Source: Teratosphaeria epicoccoides | Lineage: Eukaryota; Ascomycota; Dothideomycetes; Mycosphaerellales; Teratosphaeriaceae | NCBI GenBank assembly: GCA_021401465.1 | Contig: JADDMT010000119.1 | Span: 1-64,000 of the forward strand | Direction: 5' to 3' | DNA: 64,000 nt | In this document: positions 20,690 to 32,569 of the stretch, one piece after another | Layout: each line of letters opens with the position of its first letter | How positions within the stretch are numbered: the stretch's first letter is position 1 | Program-made: the position numbers and the translations under genes | Notes under the pieces: generated by a model | Told to the model about the DNA's origin: nothing | Database searches by the model: none | Seen by the model: only the letters and a program-made list of their open reading frames with translations

Positions 20690-23600
20690 GTCTATTGCTT
20701 CGGTGTCCATTAGGTTTTCTAGGGGCTCCTATGTAGGTTTATAGTACCCTGACCATTTTACTAGGACCTCGCGTCCTCTCCCCCTTCTCTTGTCCCTCGC
20801 GCAGAGTATCTCTTCTACTAACTACTCTTCGTGCGACTTAAACAGAAGGGGGTCCGGCTGTTCGTCGTCGTTCTCCTGCCTAGGCATAGGGTCCTTGCCC
20901 GCTAGTCTTAGCAGGTCAGTATAGAACACTAGGTGTATGTTATTCGGGAGCCTAGTCAAGCGGATAGAGACTAGTAATAACACTTCGGCTACCATGTACT
21001 TCGCATGCTTAGCGTCTAAGCTTTTCTTAGGTCTCTCTGTAGTGTAGTTCCGTAGATCTAGCCAGACCTTGTCACTGACTTTATAAATTAGGGCGGGGTT
21101 CTAGCGTTTATTAGCGGACTCCTCCTGTTCCTACGCGGAAGCCGCCATTGTTGCTTAGCAGATTCCCGTTATGTCCCGAATCTTTCCTACAAACGTCTTT
21201 GCCCTCTCGGCTGCCTTTAACAGGCTAGGCCCTGCGGGGTCCTCGGTTAAAGGTACGGGGCCCTGTGCTTCGTAGCTATAGGTAGCGAAGAAGGGGCTCA
21301 TGCTAATTCCCGAATGATACCTCCCGTTTAGCGCCAGTTAAGCCACAGGGAGCTATTGCTTCTAGTCGGATTGCTCATAGTTAATATAGTTCCGGAGGTA
21401 CGCTTGTACTTCTTGGTTTAGGCGTTTAGGGCCTCTGTCTGTTTGTAGGTAGTACGTGGAGCTTAACCGCTAGGACACGCCTATTCCTTTGCAGAAGGTC
21501 GTCTAGAAGGTGCTAGTCTAGTTAGTGCCCTAGTCGCTCGTAATAGCTGTCAGCATTCCATGGTACCGGGCCTAGCAATCTATGAACTTCTCCGCGTACT
21601 CCTCTACTTTCATGCTAGGCATCGCCTGCAAAACCACGTACTTGCATAGGCGATCCTTGATAACCTATAGGTATCGACATCCCTCGGAATCAGGCAAGTC
21701 TGTCATGAAGTCCATGGAGATCTCCTAGAAGAATCTGTCAGGAACCAGTAATGGCTTTAGTAGTCTGTGCTTATGCTCTCTCTACACTTTGTTGCGACTG
21801 CAGTAGTCGTAGTTCCTTAGGAACCGCCGGACATGCTTAGACAGTAACGGCTAGTAGAAGTCGCGCCCTAGGATCATCGTCGTGGCGTCCCGTCCTAGGT
21901 GCCCGTATACTGCAGCGTCATGCACAGACAGAATAAGCTTCGTCCTAAGCATGTCGTTGCTTTCGTCGTTAGAGTCCGAGGTCTCGTCCCTAGGCTGACT
22001 GTCGTTTGCTCCTCGGACCCATAGTTTGTCGCGGTATCGCAGGAAGCCCCTCTTGTTGATCTTGTAGTCCCCCGCTTGTAGTTTCAGCCTCGCTCTGGCT
22101 AGTAGCGCCTAGGAGCCGCTCTTTACTACTTTCAACACTGTCGAGTACAGCTCGTCTTTCTCTACTATGGCTGCCTATAGGTCATTAAGGGTGCTGTCCT
22201 GGAACGGCCCCATGGGCTCCTAGTTAGAGGTTGCGGAGTTAGCGAATTGCTGTTCGTTCTCTACGGTAGTAGGTAACAGGCCGATCGGGGTGATCGGTAT
22301 GACGTCCCTGCTCTCATCTACAGGGTCCGGCTAACTCTCCACGACTTCTAGGTCCAAAAACCTCCTAAACCGTGATTCCTTATCTTCTGCCCCTAGCGTG
22401 TCCTGTTCTCGTCTTGACAGCGCGTCTAGGACTACTCCTTCGGCGCCCGGGCGATATACTAGGGAAAACTGGAATTACGCGAGGGTTTCGTACTACCGTA
22501 TCTGCCGCTCGGACAGCTGTCGCTTGACTATGAAGTACTCCAGGTTTTTGTAGTCCGTGAGAATAGTGAAGGGCCTACACGACTTCAGCTCGGGGCCCTA
22601 GAACTTCAGACTAGATATCACGGCTAGCATCTCTTTGTCATGGATGTCGTAATTAATCTCCGCCTTGTTAAGTTTCTACGAGAAGAAGCCTACTAGTCTC
22701 CGGACTCCGTTGTTTTCTTGCAGGAGAGCCGCCCTTAACGCAAACCCGCTGTAGTTAGTCTCTAAAAAGGTCGGCAGCTCCGGGTTCCATTGAGAAAGGA
22801 CTAGCGCCGAACAGAACTTCGCTTTTAGCGTTCTAAACGCGGACTCCTCGAGTTCCCCCTAGGAGAACGGTCTGCCCTTCCCTGTAAGCGCCGTCAAGGG
22901 CCCGGCCGTCTTCGAGTAGTTCGGGATGAACATCCTGTAGTAGTTAGCGAAGCCGAGGAATCTACGGACTTCCTTTTGTGTTTTTAGTCGCTCCTAGTTA
23001 CGCACGGCCTCTACCTTTTCTGGCTCGGTCCCTACGCCCTTTCTGTCGGCGTGTATTATGAACCCTAGGTACTTGATATCCTTTTTGGCGAACTCGCTCT
23101 TCCTAGAGTCAAGGTAGAGGCCCCTGTCCTAGAGCTTCTAGAGTACTCGCGTTACTTTGGCGAAATAGTCTTCTCGCGAACCGCCGCTATATATGATGAC
23201 GTCGTCCATGTACGCGGAGGCGTAGTCGTCTAATTCCTCGCGTAGCAGTGTGTTAATATATCGTTAGAACGTTGCCAGAGCCCCGGATAAACCGAACGGA
23301 TACACTAGCCATTCAAATGAACCGAACCTCGTGCGAAAGGCTGTCTTGTACTCATGGCCTTTTGCCATACGGATTTGGTAGAAGGCTGACACTACATCTA
23401 CCTTAGTGAGCTACCGGGCGCCCGTGAGGTTCCTTAAGGTCTCTAGTATTAACAGGAGGGGGTACCTATCTTGCTTTGTGATCGCATTAAGGGCGCGGTA
23501 ATCGTAGCAGAACTAGAGCCCTCCCCCTAGCTTCTAGACAAAGAGCACGGGAGCCGCAGCCTCTAAGTTAGTAGGCCGAATGAATCCCTTCCCTAACAGT

Positions 23601-25500
23601 TCATCTAAGGACTTCCTTAAAACTAGTAGTTCCTCCTTCGACATGCCGTATAGGGGTCCCCACGGCAGAGCCGGCTAGGATCCGTCTAGTTCTTCGCGGA
23701 GTTCGATGCGGTAGTCGATACTAGGGCGGTGTGGCGCTAATTTTTCCGCTTCCTGGCGGCAGAACAGCGGAGCCATGTGCTGAAGCTCCGGAGGTAACGC
23801 CTTCTTCAACTCGTCTAGCGTCGGATATTCCTTTGCCTTTAAGGCCTCCGCGACATCCGCCGTCGCGGTCGCGCATACCTGGGTAAAGTTCCTGCGGTCC
23901 TCGTATTCTCGGTAGTTCCATCCTTCGTTTATCTACTGTCCCGCTCTTCTATGCTAATACCGACGCCTTTCTGGCGCGGTCCGCACTTTATTGTGAGCCT
24001 TCTAGGGGTTCCCTAGTATTAGGGGGAAGGCTAGATCCTTTACTACGTATGCGTACACTAGTTGCTAGAACCCCTCGATTTCCATCCGGAAGGCGACTAC
24101 TCCTTCTACCGCGGAGTCTCGCATCGACGCTGTTGCGCCCCTCGCTATGCGTGACTCCTTGCTTATTAAGCTCAAGCCGAGACCTTTTGCTAGGTCTCCG
24201 TTAATTGCAGCGTAGCATTAGCACCCTTCATCGATGAGAGCTGATGTCCCGGTATTATTTGCTAGGACTACATCAGTATAGATCAGGTTCCCGTCCATGG
24301 ATCCCTTAACTCTCTCCTATCCTTCTGCTAATGTCTCCGTTACTCCTGCTTCCTGACTCCGAGCGGGAGTCAATCTTTTCCCGAGTTGTTCCTCCCGGGT
24401 TCCTCTGCTATTCTATCGTCCTCTAGCGATGGCGACACTCTAGTCGTATTGATCCGGGCTAGGGGTGTGGCCGAGGCGTAGGGACACCCCTTGACTTAGT
24501 GTCTAGACGCTCCGTAGCGGTAGCACAGGTTATTCTCCTAGCGTTTCTCTCTCTCCGTGGCGTCTACCCATTTAGCGCGTCGTTTCCCCCCGTTGTTTTG
24601 TCGGGGTCCTTTGCCTTCATATTAGTCTCCTGCGGTACGAGTCGGTGCCATGACCGTATCCCTATCCGCGTCTATTCGGGATCCGACTCTAGGGTTAGGC
24701 ACCTACATGGCAGCCATGGGAATACCTTTAGAGTCCTTGTTCTTTTCTCTTAACTACCTCCTATAGGCCGCCTTAAACTAGTCGGTTACCTCGGAGTTTG
24801 TCATGACCCTTTCGACCTCCTCCGCAAACGCGTAGTAGTCCCCCTTGTCTCTCACGTTCGCCATGTACATCCTGGCAGGGTTCGAAAACGAATTCTTGAG
24901 GTATCTGATCTTCGCGTTATCTGTCTACTAGTCTCCTCCTGCTGACAGCAGGAGTTCGTCGAATTCTAGCTAGTGCTCGTGCCATGGCTAGCCTGCTGCG
25001 TGTCGGAGGTTCGTGAGCTGTTCTAGAGCTCTCGCCATCTCGTTACTATCCGCGAACACGGCCTCGAGTTACATGAGGAAAGCTTCAGGGTCCTTCGCTC
25101 TGTCCGGGCCTCCTTTCTCCCAGAAATGGCACATCCGGGCATGCTAGCGAGCGGGGAGAGTGTCGTAGATTGTGTTCTAGTAATAATCCACGCCTATCGG
25201 GGGTTTTACCCTAGAGCGCGCCCTAAACGAACTCCTAATACGGAGCAGGTAATCCCTAAACGATTTGGCTTTTCTGTCCCACGTTAGTAGCCTCTATTCT
25301 CGGGGTCCTGTCGGTTCTACGACGGAGTTCGCACGCGTTGCTACGGCTAGCGCGTCCGCGAGGGTCTTCAGTAGCTCCTCCGACAGGACGCCCGGGTTCT
25401 GTCGCTATCAGGACTCCGATTCATTTAACGCGGCCCTCGTGGCTGTCAGCTCGGCCATAATTTGCTGTTGCTAGGTATGCATTCCCTTGACGACATGGCG
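20690..25500 (-). pseudogene. Element C gag-pol (inactivated)
   Basis: The minus strand is readable with TAG interruptions. Gag zinc knuckle near 24535-24475 (CYR-x-GASRH-x-VKGC; one Cys now Tyr), protease near 24230, RT about 23700-22950 with YMDD near 23200, RNase H about 22790-22400 with a DKEML box, and integrase about 22000-21000 with HH-CC and catalytic segments. An integrase C-terminal region (KVWLDLRNY) and a chromodomain (REVLVKWSGYY...EPLENL, about 20790-20690) follow. The family is a chromovirus like A and B, but the sequence is clearly different from both. Confidence 0.85.
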
Positions 25501-25596
25501 CATTTCTGCTAACGCTTCCTCGTTTGTGGATCCTTTAGACACTAGGGTTAATTGGCTAGGGGACGGCCTATCTATAGTGAAATTGATCGTACTTAA

Positions 25597-25758
25597 TGTC
25601 ATGGGTAAACAGCGTATACACAGGGGTTCATGTAGTATTTAACAAGTACGATGGGGAGAGAAGGACTATCTGCTAGCTGTCCGGTCTTTTATAGCCGGCT
25701 TCGTCAGGGGTCGCACAGGCCCTAGCCTGTGCCAAGACTCAGGGCTTCGCCCTTCACA
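25597..25758 (-). repeat. 5' LTR of element C
   Basis: 162 bp, TGTCATGGGTAAAC to CCCTTCACA, identical in length to the copy at 18983. It is followed by the ACTAT duplication at 25759-25763. Confidence 0.93.
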
Positions 25759-25763
25759 ACTAT

Positions 25764-26591
25764 GATTAGACTATAAGTGTCCTTATTGTCTAACTATCCT
25801 GTATGTATGTTAAAAGTGCATGTATAGGTTCTCCCTGCTATAATGTAGAGTATTACCTTTGTCATACTTACTACGTAATAGTAGTATAAGTTACTACTCT
25901 TCCCTTTCCCCTTCCTCTTAATTAAGCTTCTTCTTGTAGCTAAGGGTAATATGTCGCTACTATAACGTTCTATAGCTTATGTCATATCCATTCGTAGACA
26001 ATACATCTAGTATCTCCTTATTAGTAGACTACTAGCACTAGTGTTAGTACTCTATAAGGCAGTTAACCTTTACTATGACTTTACCTCTAATATAAAGTGC
26101 ATATTTGCAGAAGCCCTAATCATTAAGCTACCTTGCAAGGCAACTGCGACTAATAATCGTCTGTTCTTCCTACATGATAGTCTCCTAGATGTTAACATGG
26201 CAGACGCTAATAGCTATAGCTTACTATACATACTTGTGCTAGTGTAGCTAGTCAATTACCTGAGGTGGCATGGTGAAAACAACAACGATATTGGTGCTGA
26301 TAGATTATTGTTGATAGGTATATAGGCCTATATATAGGTGTTAGAAGGTCGATTCTTGATGTGGCCGTAAGCCAAGAACACCCCTCATGTGGAATTGGCA
26401 CATTTGGACCGCCGTCGAAAGGCTCCGCTGAATTACAGTTTAGCTCCTTGAATTGCGTCGCGCCAGTCGTCAGCGCGTTGAAACCCGATGTTGCTGAAAC
26501 ACAACAGACACTGTACGCGTCCGCAATGCCCACACCCAAGCCAGACAGCGTGCTCTAGTCCAGTCCGCTGCGAAGCTCCAAATATAACATC
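25764..26591. other. Boundary between transposon block and gene block; ARP1 promoter
   Basis: Up to about 26250 the DNA is AT-rich with no recognisable gene; it continues the relic interrupted by element C, and the 68-codon frame at 26041-26247 is not convincing. From about 26360 base composition returns to that of the gene block. The last 200 bp should hold the ARP1 promoter and 5' leader. Two copies of a KPD-encoding motif (26481 and 26538) resemble the minisatellite at 32916-33107. Confidence 0.5.
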
Positions 26592-27854
26592 ATGGCCGAC
26601 CTCCACAACACCCCGATCGTAATCGACAATGGCAGCGGCACCATCAGGGCCGGTTATGCAGGCGAGGACCTGCCGAAGTGTTTCTTCCCATCTTTCGTAG
26701 GACGACCAAAGCACCTGAGGGTCTTGGCTGGTGGACTGGAAGGCGACGTCTTCATTGGCAAAAGAGCAGAAGAGTTGCGAGGCTTGTTGAAGATTCGGTA
26801 TCCTCTCGAACATGGCATCGTCACAAATTGGGATGACATGGAGCGCATATGGAATCACATATACGGCGAGGAACTCAAGACATTGAGCGAAGAGGTATGT
26901 CGTGGCTGAGGTCAGTCAGGGTGGTTTCCGGGTGGGAAGCCTGCACGCTAACTGCTGTCAGCACCCCGTGTTGCTCACAGAAGCGCCCTTAAACCCACGC
27001 GCGAACCGAGATACAGCTGCGCAGATCCTGTTCGAAACATTCAATGTGCCAGCGCTCTACACCTCAATCCAAGCTGTTCTCTCATTGTACGCCTCGGGTC
27101 GGACCACAGGCATGGTACTGGATTCAGGAGACGGCGTTTCACATGCGGTGCCGGTCTACGAAGGCTTTGCGATACCCAGCAGCATCCGGCGGATAGATGT
27201 AGCCGGTCGGGATGTCACAGAACACTTGCAAACTTTGCTGCGGAAGCAGGGAAGCGTGTTCCATACCAGCGCTGAGAAGGAGATCGTCAAGAAGATCAAG
27301 GAAACCACGTCTTACGTTGCACTGGATCCGAAGAAGGAAGAGAAGGAATGGCTATCATCTGGTGGTCGCGGTGCAGAGTCAAAAACCGTCGAGTACTCTT
27401 TACCGGACGGCCACAAAATGAAAGTAGGCGCCGAGCGCTTCCGGGCACCTGAGATACTTTTTGACCCCGAAATTATTGGACTCGAATGGCCTGGTCTACA
27501 TCAGATTGTCGTTGATGCCATCAACAGGGCCGATATGGACCTACGAAAGTCGCTGTTTGGCAGTATAGTGCTGTCGGGAGGTTCGACCATGATCAAAGGC
27601 TTTGGTGATAGGCTGCTGCACGAAGTCCAGCGGCTCGCGGTGAAGGACATGCGCATCAAGATCTTTGCGCCACCAGAGCGACTGTACAGCACGTGGATTG
27701 GTGGCAGTATCTTGGCGGGCCTTAGCACGTTCAGGAAGATGTATGTGAGCATTGACGATTGGCACGAGAGTAAGTGGGACAATTTCGCCCGAAAAAAAGA
27801 CCGCATCGCTGACAGCTCGTTGATCCCGACATCATTCACCAGAAATTCGCATGA
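26592..27854 (+). CDS. ARP1: Actin-related protein 1 (centractin), dynactin filament subunit
   Basis: ARP1 forms the short actin-like filament of dynactin, which couples dynein to cargo; in filamentous fungi it is needed for nuclear migration. Exon 1 is 26592-26894 and exon 2 is 26962-27769, with a GTATGT..CAG intron between. The sequence has the actin-fold phosphate loop (IDNGSGTIRAGYAG), a second nucleotide motif (VLDSGDGVSHAVPVYEG) and the adenosine region (VLSGGSTMIKGFGDRL), and ends SIDDWHE. The conserved last ten residues (NPDIIHQKFA) are encoded at 27823-27854 but follow an intron (27770-27822) that would end in TG, not AG. With that splice the protein is 380 residues, the usual length for ARP1 as I know it. 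With the nearest AG (27815) it would end four bases into different residues (ETR, stop). The gene lies about 0.8 kb from the transposon block. Confidence 0.93.
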
Positions 27855-29660
27855 GCACGCAAGCCCAGAACCGAGACATTTCCAGGAGCAGTCTATACAG
27901 TGTTCGCCACACGCACGCCGAGCGTCTGAGGAGTAGCCCCGTCGAAGCAAGGCGCTGGCCGATGTGATCGGCCCGCAGAAGGACACTGGGCGCTTGGGCA
28001 CACACCATCCGTTGGTGAATGCAGCCACTTGCTTTTCCAGTCCCTTGACGACCCGCCGAGTGTAGCTCACCAGGCCTGCAGAAAGGACGTCGGCGTCATG
28101 CACCAACAGCACCTTTCAGTCTCCTGACGTCCTGTATGCTTGCAGCCACGCTTCAGTAGCGGCTGCGAAACGAGACTCTTGCCGAAGTCATCATCAGACG
28201 CCTGTACTTGTCTGCGAAGATTTTGGTAGAGCTCTGCAGGCGCTCTGCCGAGTCCTGGACAGACGCTCGTCGGTCGTGTCTTGTTAGGGCTCCGTAGAAG
28301 GTAGCGACGTGCTTGTTTTGCCTGCGAATTATACCAAGACTCGCTTTCCTTTTCGAAAGAGCTCGTTCCCAGAGCAGGTACCATTGCCGCATTTAAGCCT
28401 GATCTCACTACTTCCGCTGCTCACTCCATCAGCATCGCACCGGTGCAGCGCGATTATCACCTCCGCCAGCCGCCGTTCGCGAGGCCAACGATCTGCGCGG
28501 CGGCTTGGGCACTGGTGTGCTAACAATCACGGCAAATAACCAAGTAAGTCCGAACGGAAGAGCGTATAATGTATGCGCCCGTGCCTTGCTGTCTCACATA
28601 TCAGCGCCATCCGCACAGGATCAGGCCCGTCCACTCTCGAAGCCCGGTCTCGGCCCTGCTCGTTCCGACGCGCTCCGGAAGGACGAGACTGCAATGCCGC
28701 CAAGTTCGCAGATGTTGTTCTCTAGTGAAGCTCGGCGGACTCAGGCTTGAATGCCCGAGGACAAGGTCTTCGACTTGTGCCGACGAAACTTCGAGACTGC
28801 CAATGTCTGTCGCTGGGCGCCAAGTAGGTAGAGGAACATTATGGCTCAGAATTTCGGACCTTATGGAACCTCGCAGCAGTGAGATGGAAGGGCCAGCTCG
28901 CTCTAGATGCGATAGCTATCTACACCCAAAAGTATCTGCCAACGCGAGCAATCCGTACTACCACAGAGTCGTCTCTATCATCACGACTGTCCAAGCATAT
29001 TGACTATACTAGTAACGAGGCTCCCCAGCAAATATGCGTCTTACACTCCTCACGACGCTTGCAATCTTTACCGCTGGTATCGAGGCGCAACGTAGGGAAG
29101 TTGTCAAGGAAACTGTAAACACAAATCGCTACACCTGGCAACTGATGTTCTGACTCGTCAAGTGATGTCAAGACCTGCGGCACGGATTTGAAGATTGTGA
29201 GTAAGGAGTCCGATGCTTGAACGTCTGCTTCGTCATTGAGAGGCTCATGTTTTAGATCACTGCAGATCTCATGCGACGAAAACGCTCGTGGGACAGAGGA
29301 AACTAATTGCGTCTCTGTACTCTCCCCGCAACAAGGGCTCAGGCCGGGCCTCGCTGCGTAGACACGATGTACGCGAATTCATGTTGATGGGCGCAAACTC
29401 ATATTTGTCTCCGACCCGGAGAACGGAGGGGTACTGGGAAGGATGGTCCAGGATCTGGTATCTTCATGGCGACAGCGGCGCGGAAGAAACCCGTTGAAAC
29501 GGTCCAGTGTTGGGGTTGGGGAGAGAGGTGTCGTGGCAAGTAGGACGAGGGATGCAACTTGTATAACTCCTCAGTAGGTATAACACATGTGTGCCTTTTC
29601 AGCTTCGGAGTTAGCTGCTGCATTTTGAATATGTAACAATTCATACCTTCCACGTGATGT
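27855..29660. other. Intergenic region between ARP1 and HOM2
   Basis: No gene I can defend. Several open frames of 80-145 codons exist on both strands (for example 28569-29003 plus, 28067-28408 minus) but none shows motifs or splice-consistent extension. A 39-codon frame at 29034-29153 begins with a signal-peptide-like stretch (MRLTLLTTLAIFTAGIEA) and then stops. It could be the first exon of a small secreted protein or a relic. A KPD motif like that of the 48-bp minisatellite occurs near 28385. Confidence 0.4.
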
Positions 29661-30890
29661 CTACACGAACCCCTTCAGGACTGCAGCCTCTGCGTTCAGC
29701 AGACTGCTACCTGCAGCTCCGATGATCGTGTTGTGGCTGAGCGCGACAAACTTAATATCGAAGATACCTCCCTCATCCTCCCTCACTCTTCCAACGCTTA
29801 CGGCATACCCTTTGTCCGTCTCCCGGTCGAGGCGTGGCTGCGGTCTATCCGGCTCCTCCATCACGACGATTGCTTGCTTAGGTGCTGACGGACAGCCCAG
29901 CTTTTGTGCCTCCGAGACATACTCGCGCATGGCTCGCTTGACGTCTTCGGCGGACGGTGCAGGACGCTTGGCGAATGTGAGTGAAACGATGGCAGTATGC
30001 CCGTCGAGTACCGGCACGCGGGTGCAAGTCCCTGAAATCTTCAGGTCATGCTGGTCCTGGAATGCTGTGGCCGCGCCATTGATACCTCCCAAGATCTTGC
30101 GTGCCTCTTTTTCCAGCTTGTCCTCCTCACCAGGAATGTAAGGGACAACATTGTCAATGATGTCCATGCTGCTTACGCCTGGGTAGCCAGCGCCGCTGAC
30201 CGCTTGAAGCGTAACGACGGAGCACTCCTTGATGGGACCAAGCTTGGCTTGTAAAGCAGCGAAAGGGATGACCAGGCCGATGACAGCGCAGTTGGAGTTG
30301 CAGACTTGAAAGCCAGAGGTGTAGTTCCATTGCTCCTTCTGGTGCGGTATGAGGGCGAGATGGTCGAGGTTCACGGTAGGCACGACTAGTGGCACCAATG
30401 GGTCCTGGCGGTAGTTTTTGGCGTTGCTGAAGGTTGGGATGCCGGCGGCAGCAAATGCTTTTTCTGGAGTCGAACGTCGGTTTGGGTTGTACAGAGTATT
30501 AAGCAATGACTTACCAGTATCGCCAGCAATGTCACTGTCCAGTCCGGAAAAGACAATGTCTACCTTGCCCTTGAAGTCTTCCGGCGTGCAGCCACTGACG
30601 ACCAACGCGCCCAGCTCTTTGCTCATGGGCACGCTTTGTTTCCATTTTACAGCATTTTCGTACTTCTTCCCTGCTGACTTTGGACTGGCGCCCACGGCAG
30701 TGAGGGTGAAGTGAGGGTGTAACGCCAAGAGGAGAATAAACCGCTGTCCCACGCTACCGGTTGCGCCGAGGACGCCTGGGACAGAAGGTCAGGATATCTC
30801 TTGGTCGGTGTGCCTGTGCCATACTTACTGACCGCACCGCTTCTTTGGGAAGTCCTTGACGGGTACCGTGAAGTGCTCTGCGTCCGCCAT
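29661..30890 (-). CDS. HOM2: Aspartate-semialdehyde dehydrogenase
   Basis: Makes aspartate semialdehyde from aspartyl phosphate with NADPH, the second step toward homoserine, threonine and methionine. Exons: 30890-30833, 30775-30515, 30463-29661. The first intron (30832-30776) has a GTCAGT donor. The second (30514-30464) is 51 nt, so it stays in frame if retained and a naive ORF reads straight through it. Splicing gives 373 residues, close to fungal family length. Visible features: the NADP loop GVLGATGSVGQRF near residue 19, the active-site Cys in GFQVCNSNC, the SGAGYPGVSSMD segment, and a C-terminal active-site region. The N-terminal MADAEHFTVPVKDF stretch is short, with no obvious targeting signal. 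Its first exon lies about 370 bp from the divergent HAD hydrolase gene. Confidence 0.93.
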
Positions 30891-31259
30891 GTTGTTGCAG
30901 GTGCGGTAATGTCCAATGGCTTGCTGACTCGAGCGACCAAGCTTTTCGCGAGTTCAGTTGCGGTGACGCAGGAAGGTCAAATTGTAGATGGGTATTTCGA
31001 GAGCAAGATGTTCCTCTTTTGAACAGATCAATTGGGAGATAACGACAGATCACGCGTTTCCCTCGGCGATTGTTCTCATTTCACCATGGGTTTGGTGATC
31101 AATGTTCGCTTGTCTGTAAGTCATCCAAGCACGTGCAAGTATGCCTATCACATGCTTGTGCCGATGTTCAGAAGCCTTTGGAACAGGGGAAGCTCTCAAG
31201 CCGCCGGAACTCTACACATCTACATTCTTGTGACATTTTTCATTTTGGTGTAAACAGTA
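30891..31259. promoter_or_regulatory. Shared intergenic region of HOM2 and the HAD hydrolase
   Basis: 369 bp between two divergent start codons, so it must contain both promoters and 5' leaders. I see no clear TATA box or defined operator. Confidence 0.5.
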
Positions 31260-32569
31260 ATGGCCTTGAACCTGCGACCTCTCGCGGCCAGAACAGCATT
31301 CCTGCCCCTGTCATCCAGTCAACCTGCAATATCAAGCGCATCACGATACCATCCCCGCCGAGCTTTCCAAACCCATGTCACCCAGCCCCGATTTCCTGAC
31401 TACGCCTTCGCATTCGACATAGATGGCGTTCTTCTTCGGTCCGCCACACCGATATCCGGCGCAAGCGACAGCCTGAAACACCTCCAACAGAATCGAATAC
31501 CATTCATCCTCCTCACAAATGGCGGCGGCAAGAGCGAGACCGAGAGAGTGCAAGATCTCTCTTCTAAGCTGGGAGTAGATCTAGACACTGGACTCTTCAT
31601 GCAAAGCCACACTCCATTTGCCGAACTGCAGGAGTACAAGGGCAAAGACAAGACTGTTCTGGTTGTCGGAGGAGACGAGGACAAATGCCAAAGGGTAGCG
31701 CGAGAGCATTATGGATACCCAAATGTGGTGACGCCTGGAGATATCATGGCTAGCTACCCGGACGTTTGGCCCTTCTCGAAGGTGTTTCTGGACTACTACA
31801 AGCGATTTGCGAAGCCTCTGCCTAAGCCGCTGTATACCCCTGGAGCGAGACTAGAAGACTGCTTGAAAATTGATGGCATATTCGTCTATAACGACCCTCG
31901 AGATTGGGGTAAGTGTAAAACCTAGTGTTATAGAATAAATCATCCATCCTCATACATCTAAGATACTGAACTTGTGTATAATAACTAACATTATAATTGA
32001 CAGGGCTGGACAGCTCCATCATCCTTGACCTGCTGCTGAGCCATAATGGCTACCTGGGCACGCTGTCGAAGACCAACGGCGACGTTGAGTTGCCAAACAG
32101 AGGCTATCAACAAGACGAGCAACCCGTGCTGCACTACTCCAATCCAGACCTTTGGTGGGCAGCATCCTACCACCTCCCTCGTCTAGGTCAAGGTGGCTTC
32201 CGCCTCGCCTTCGACGGTCTCTGGAACTCCGTCACGAATGGTGCGGATCTGGAAAAGACTGTCATTGGTAAACCGCACCAATCCACGTATGAGTTTGCGG
32301 AGAACCGTTTGCGAGCACATCGGAAGAAGCTGTTTGGCCACATCGGCCTGAACGATCCATTAAGAAAGGTGTACATGGTTGGCGATAACCCGGAGAGTGA
32401 TATTCGTGGAGCAAACAATTATCAGAGTCCGCATGGAAGCAAGTGGAAGTCCATATTGGTGAGGACCGGTGTGTATCAGGACGGCACGGAGCCGACGGCC
32501 AACCCCACGGTGATCGTGGATGATGTGCGGGAAGCGGTGACTTGGGCGATTGAGGATGCCAAGAAGTGA
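31260..32569 (+). CDS. HAD-superfamily IIA hydrolase (CECR5/YKR070W type), probably mitochondrial
   Basis: Two exons, 31260-31908 and 32004-32569, with a GTAAGT intron having a phase-1 junction that forms the Gly of RDWGLDSS. The 404-residue product has HAD motif I as FDIDGVLLR (about residue 52), the class IIA cap after it, motif II LTNGGGKSE, and motifs III/IV near the end (GKP...VGDNPESDIRGAN). The N-terminal 45 residues are rich in Arg, Ser and Ala with few acids (LRPLAARTAFLPLSS), which suggests a mitochondrial presequence, as known for yeast YKR070W. The substrate is not predictable; the family includes phosphatases of small metabolites. Confidence 0.88.

Larger units (their letters stand above)
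18983..25758 (-). mobile_element. Element C: complete chromovirus with short LTRs
   Basis: 6,776 bp bounded by 162-bp LTRs (18983-19144 and 25597-25758; TGTCAYGGG to CTTCACA) and a perfect 5-bp target duplication ACTAT at 18978-18982 and 25759-25763. Minus-strand coding order from the right: Gag (from about 25500) with a degenerate zinc knuckle near 24500, protease (ALIDEGC near 24230), RT (YMDDVIIYS near 23200), RNase H, integrase and a chromodomain (LVKWSGYY near 20760). A run of 19 C (G on the element strand) lies just before the 3' LTR. Premature stops are nearly all TAG. Confidence 0.93.

Noticed and set aside
27501..28112. 203-codon minus-strand frame
   Set aside because: Lies antisense to the ARP1 exon and has no domain; it is a shadow of the coding frame.
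29034..29153. 39-codon secreted peptide (MRLTLLTTLAIFTAGIEA start)
   Set aside because: Has a good signal peptide, but downstream exons could not be joined in frame and the stop comes early. Kept only as a remark in the intergenic entry.
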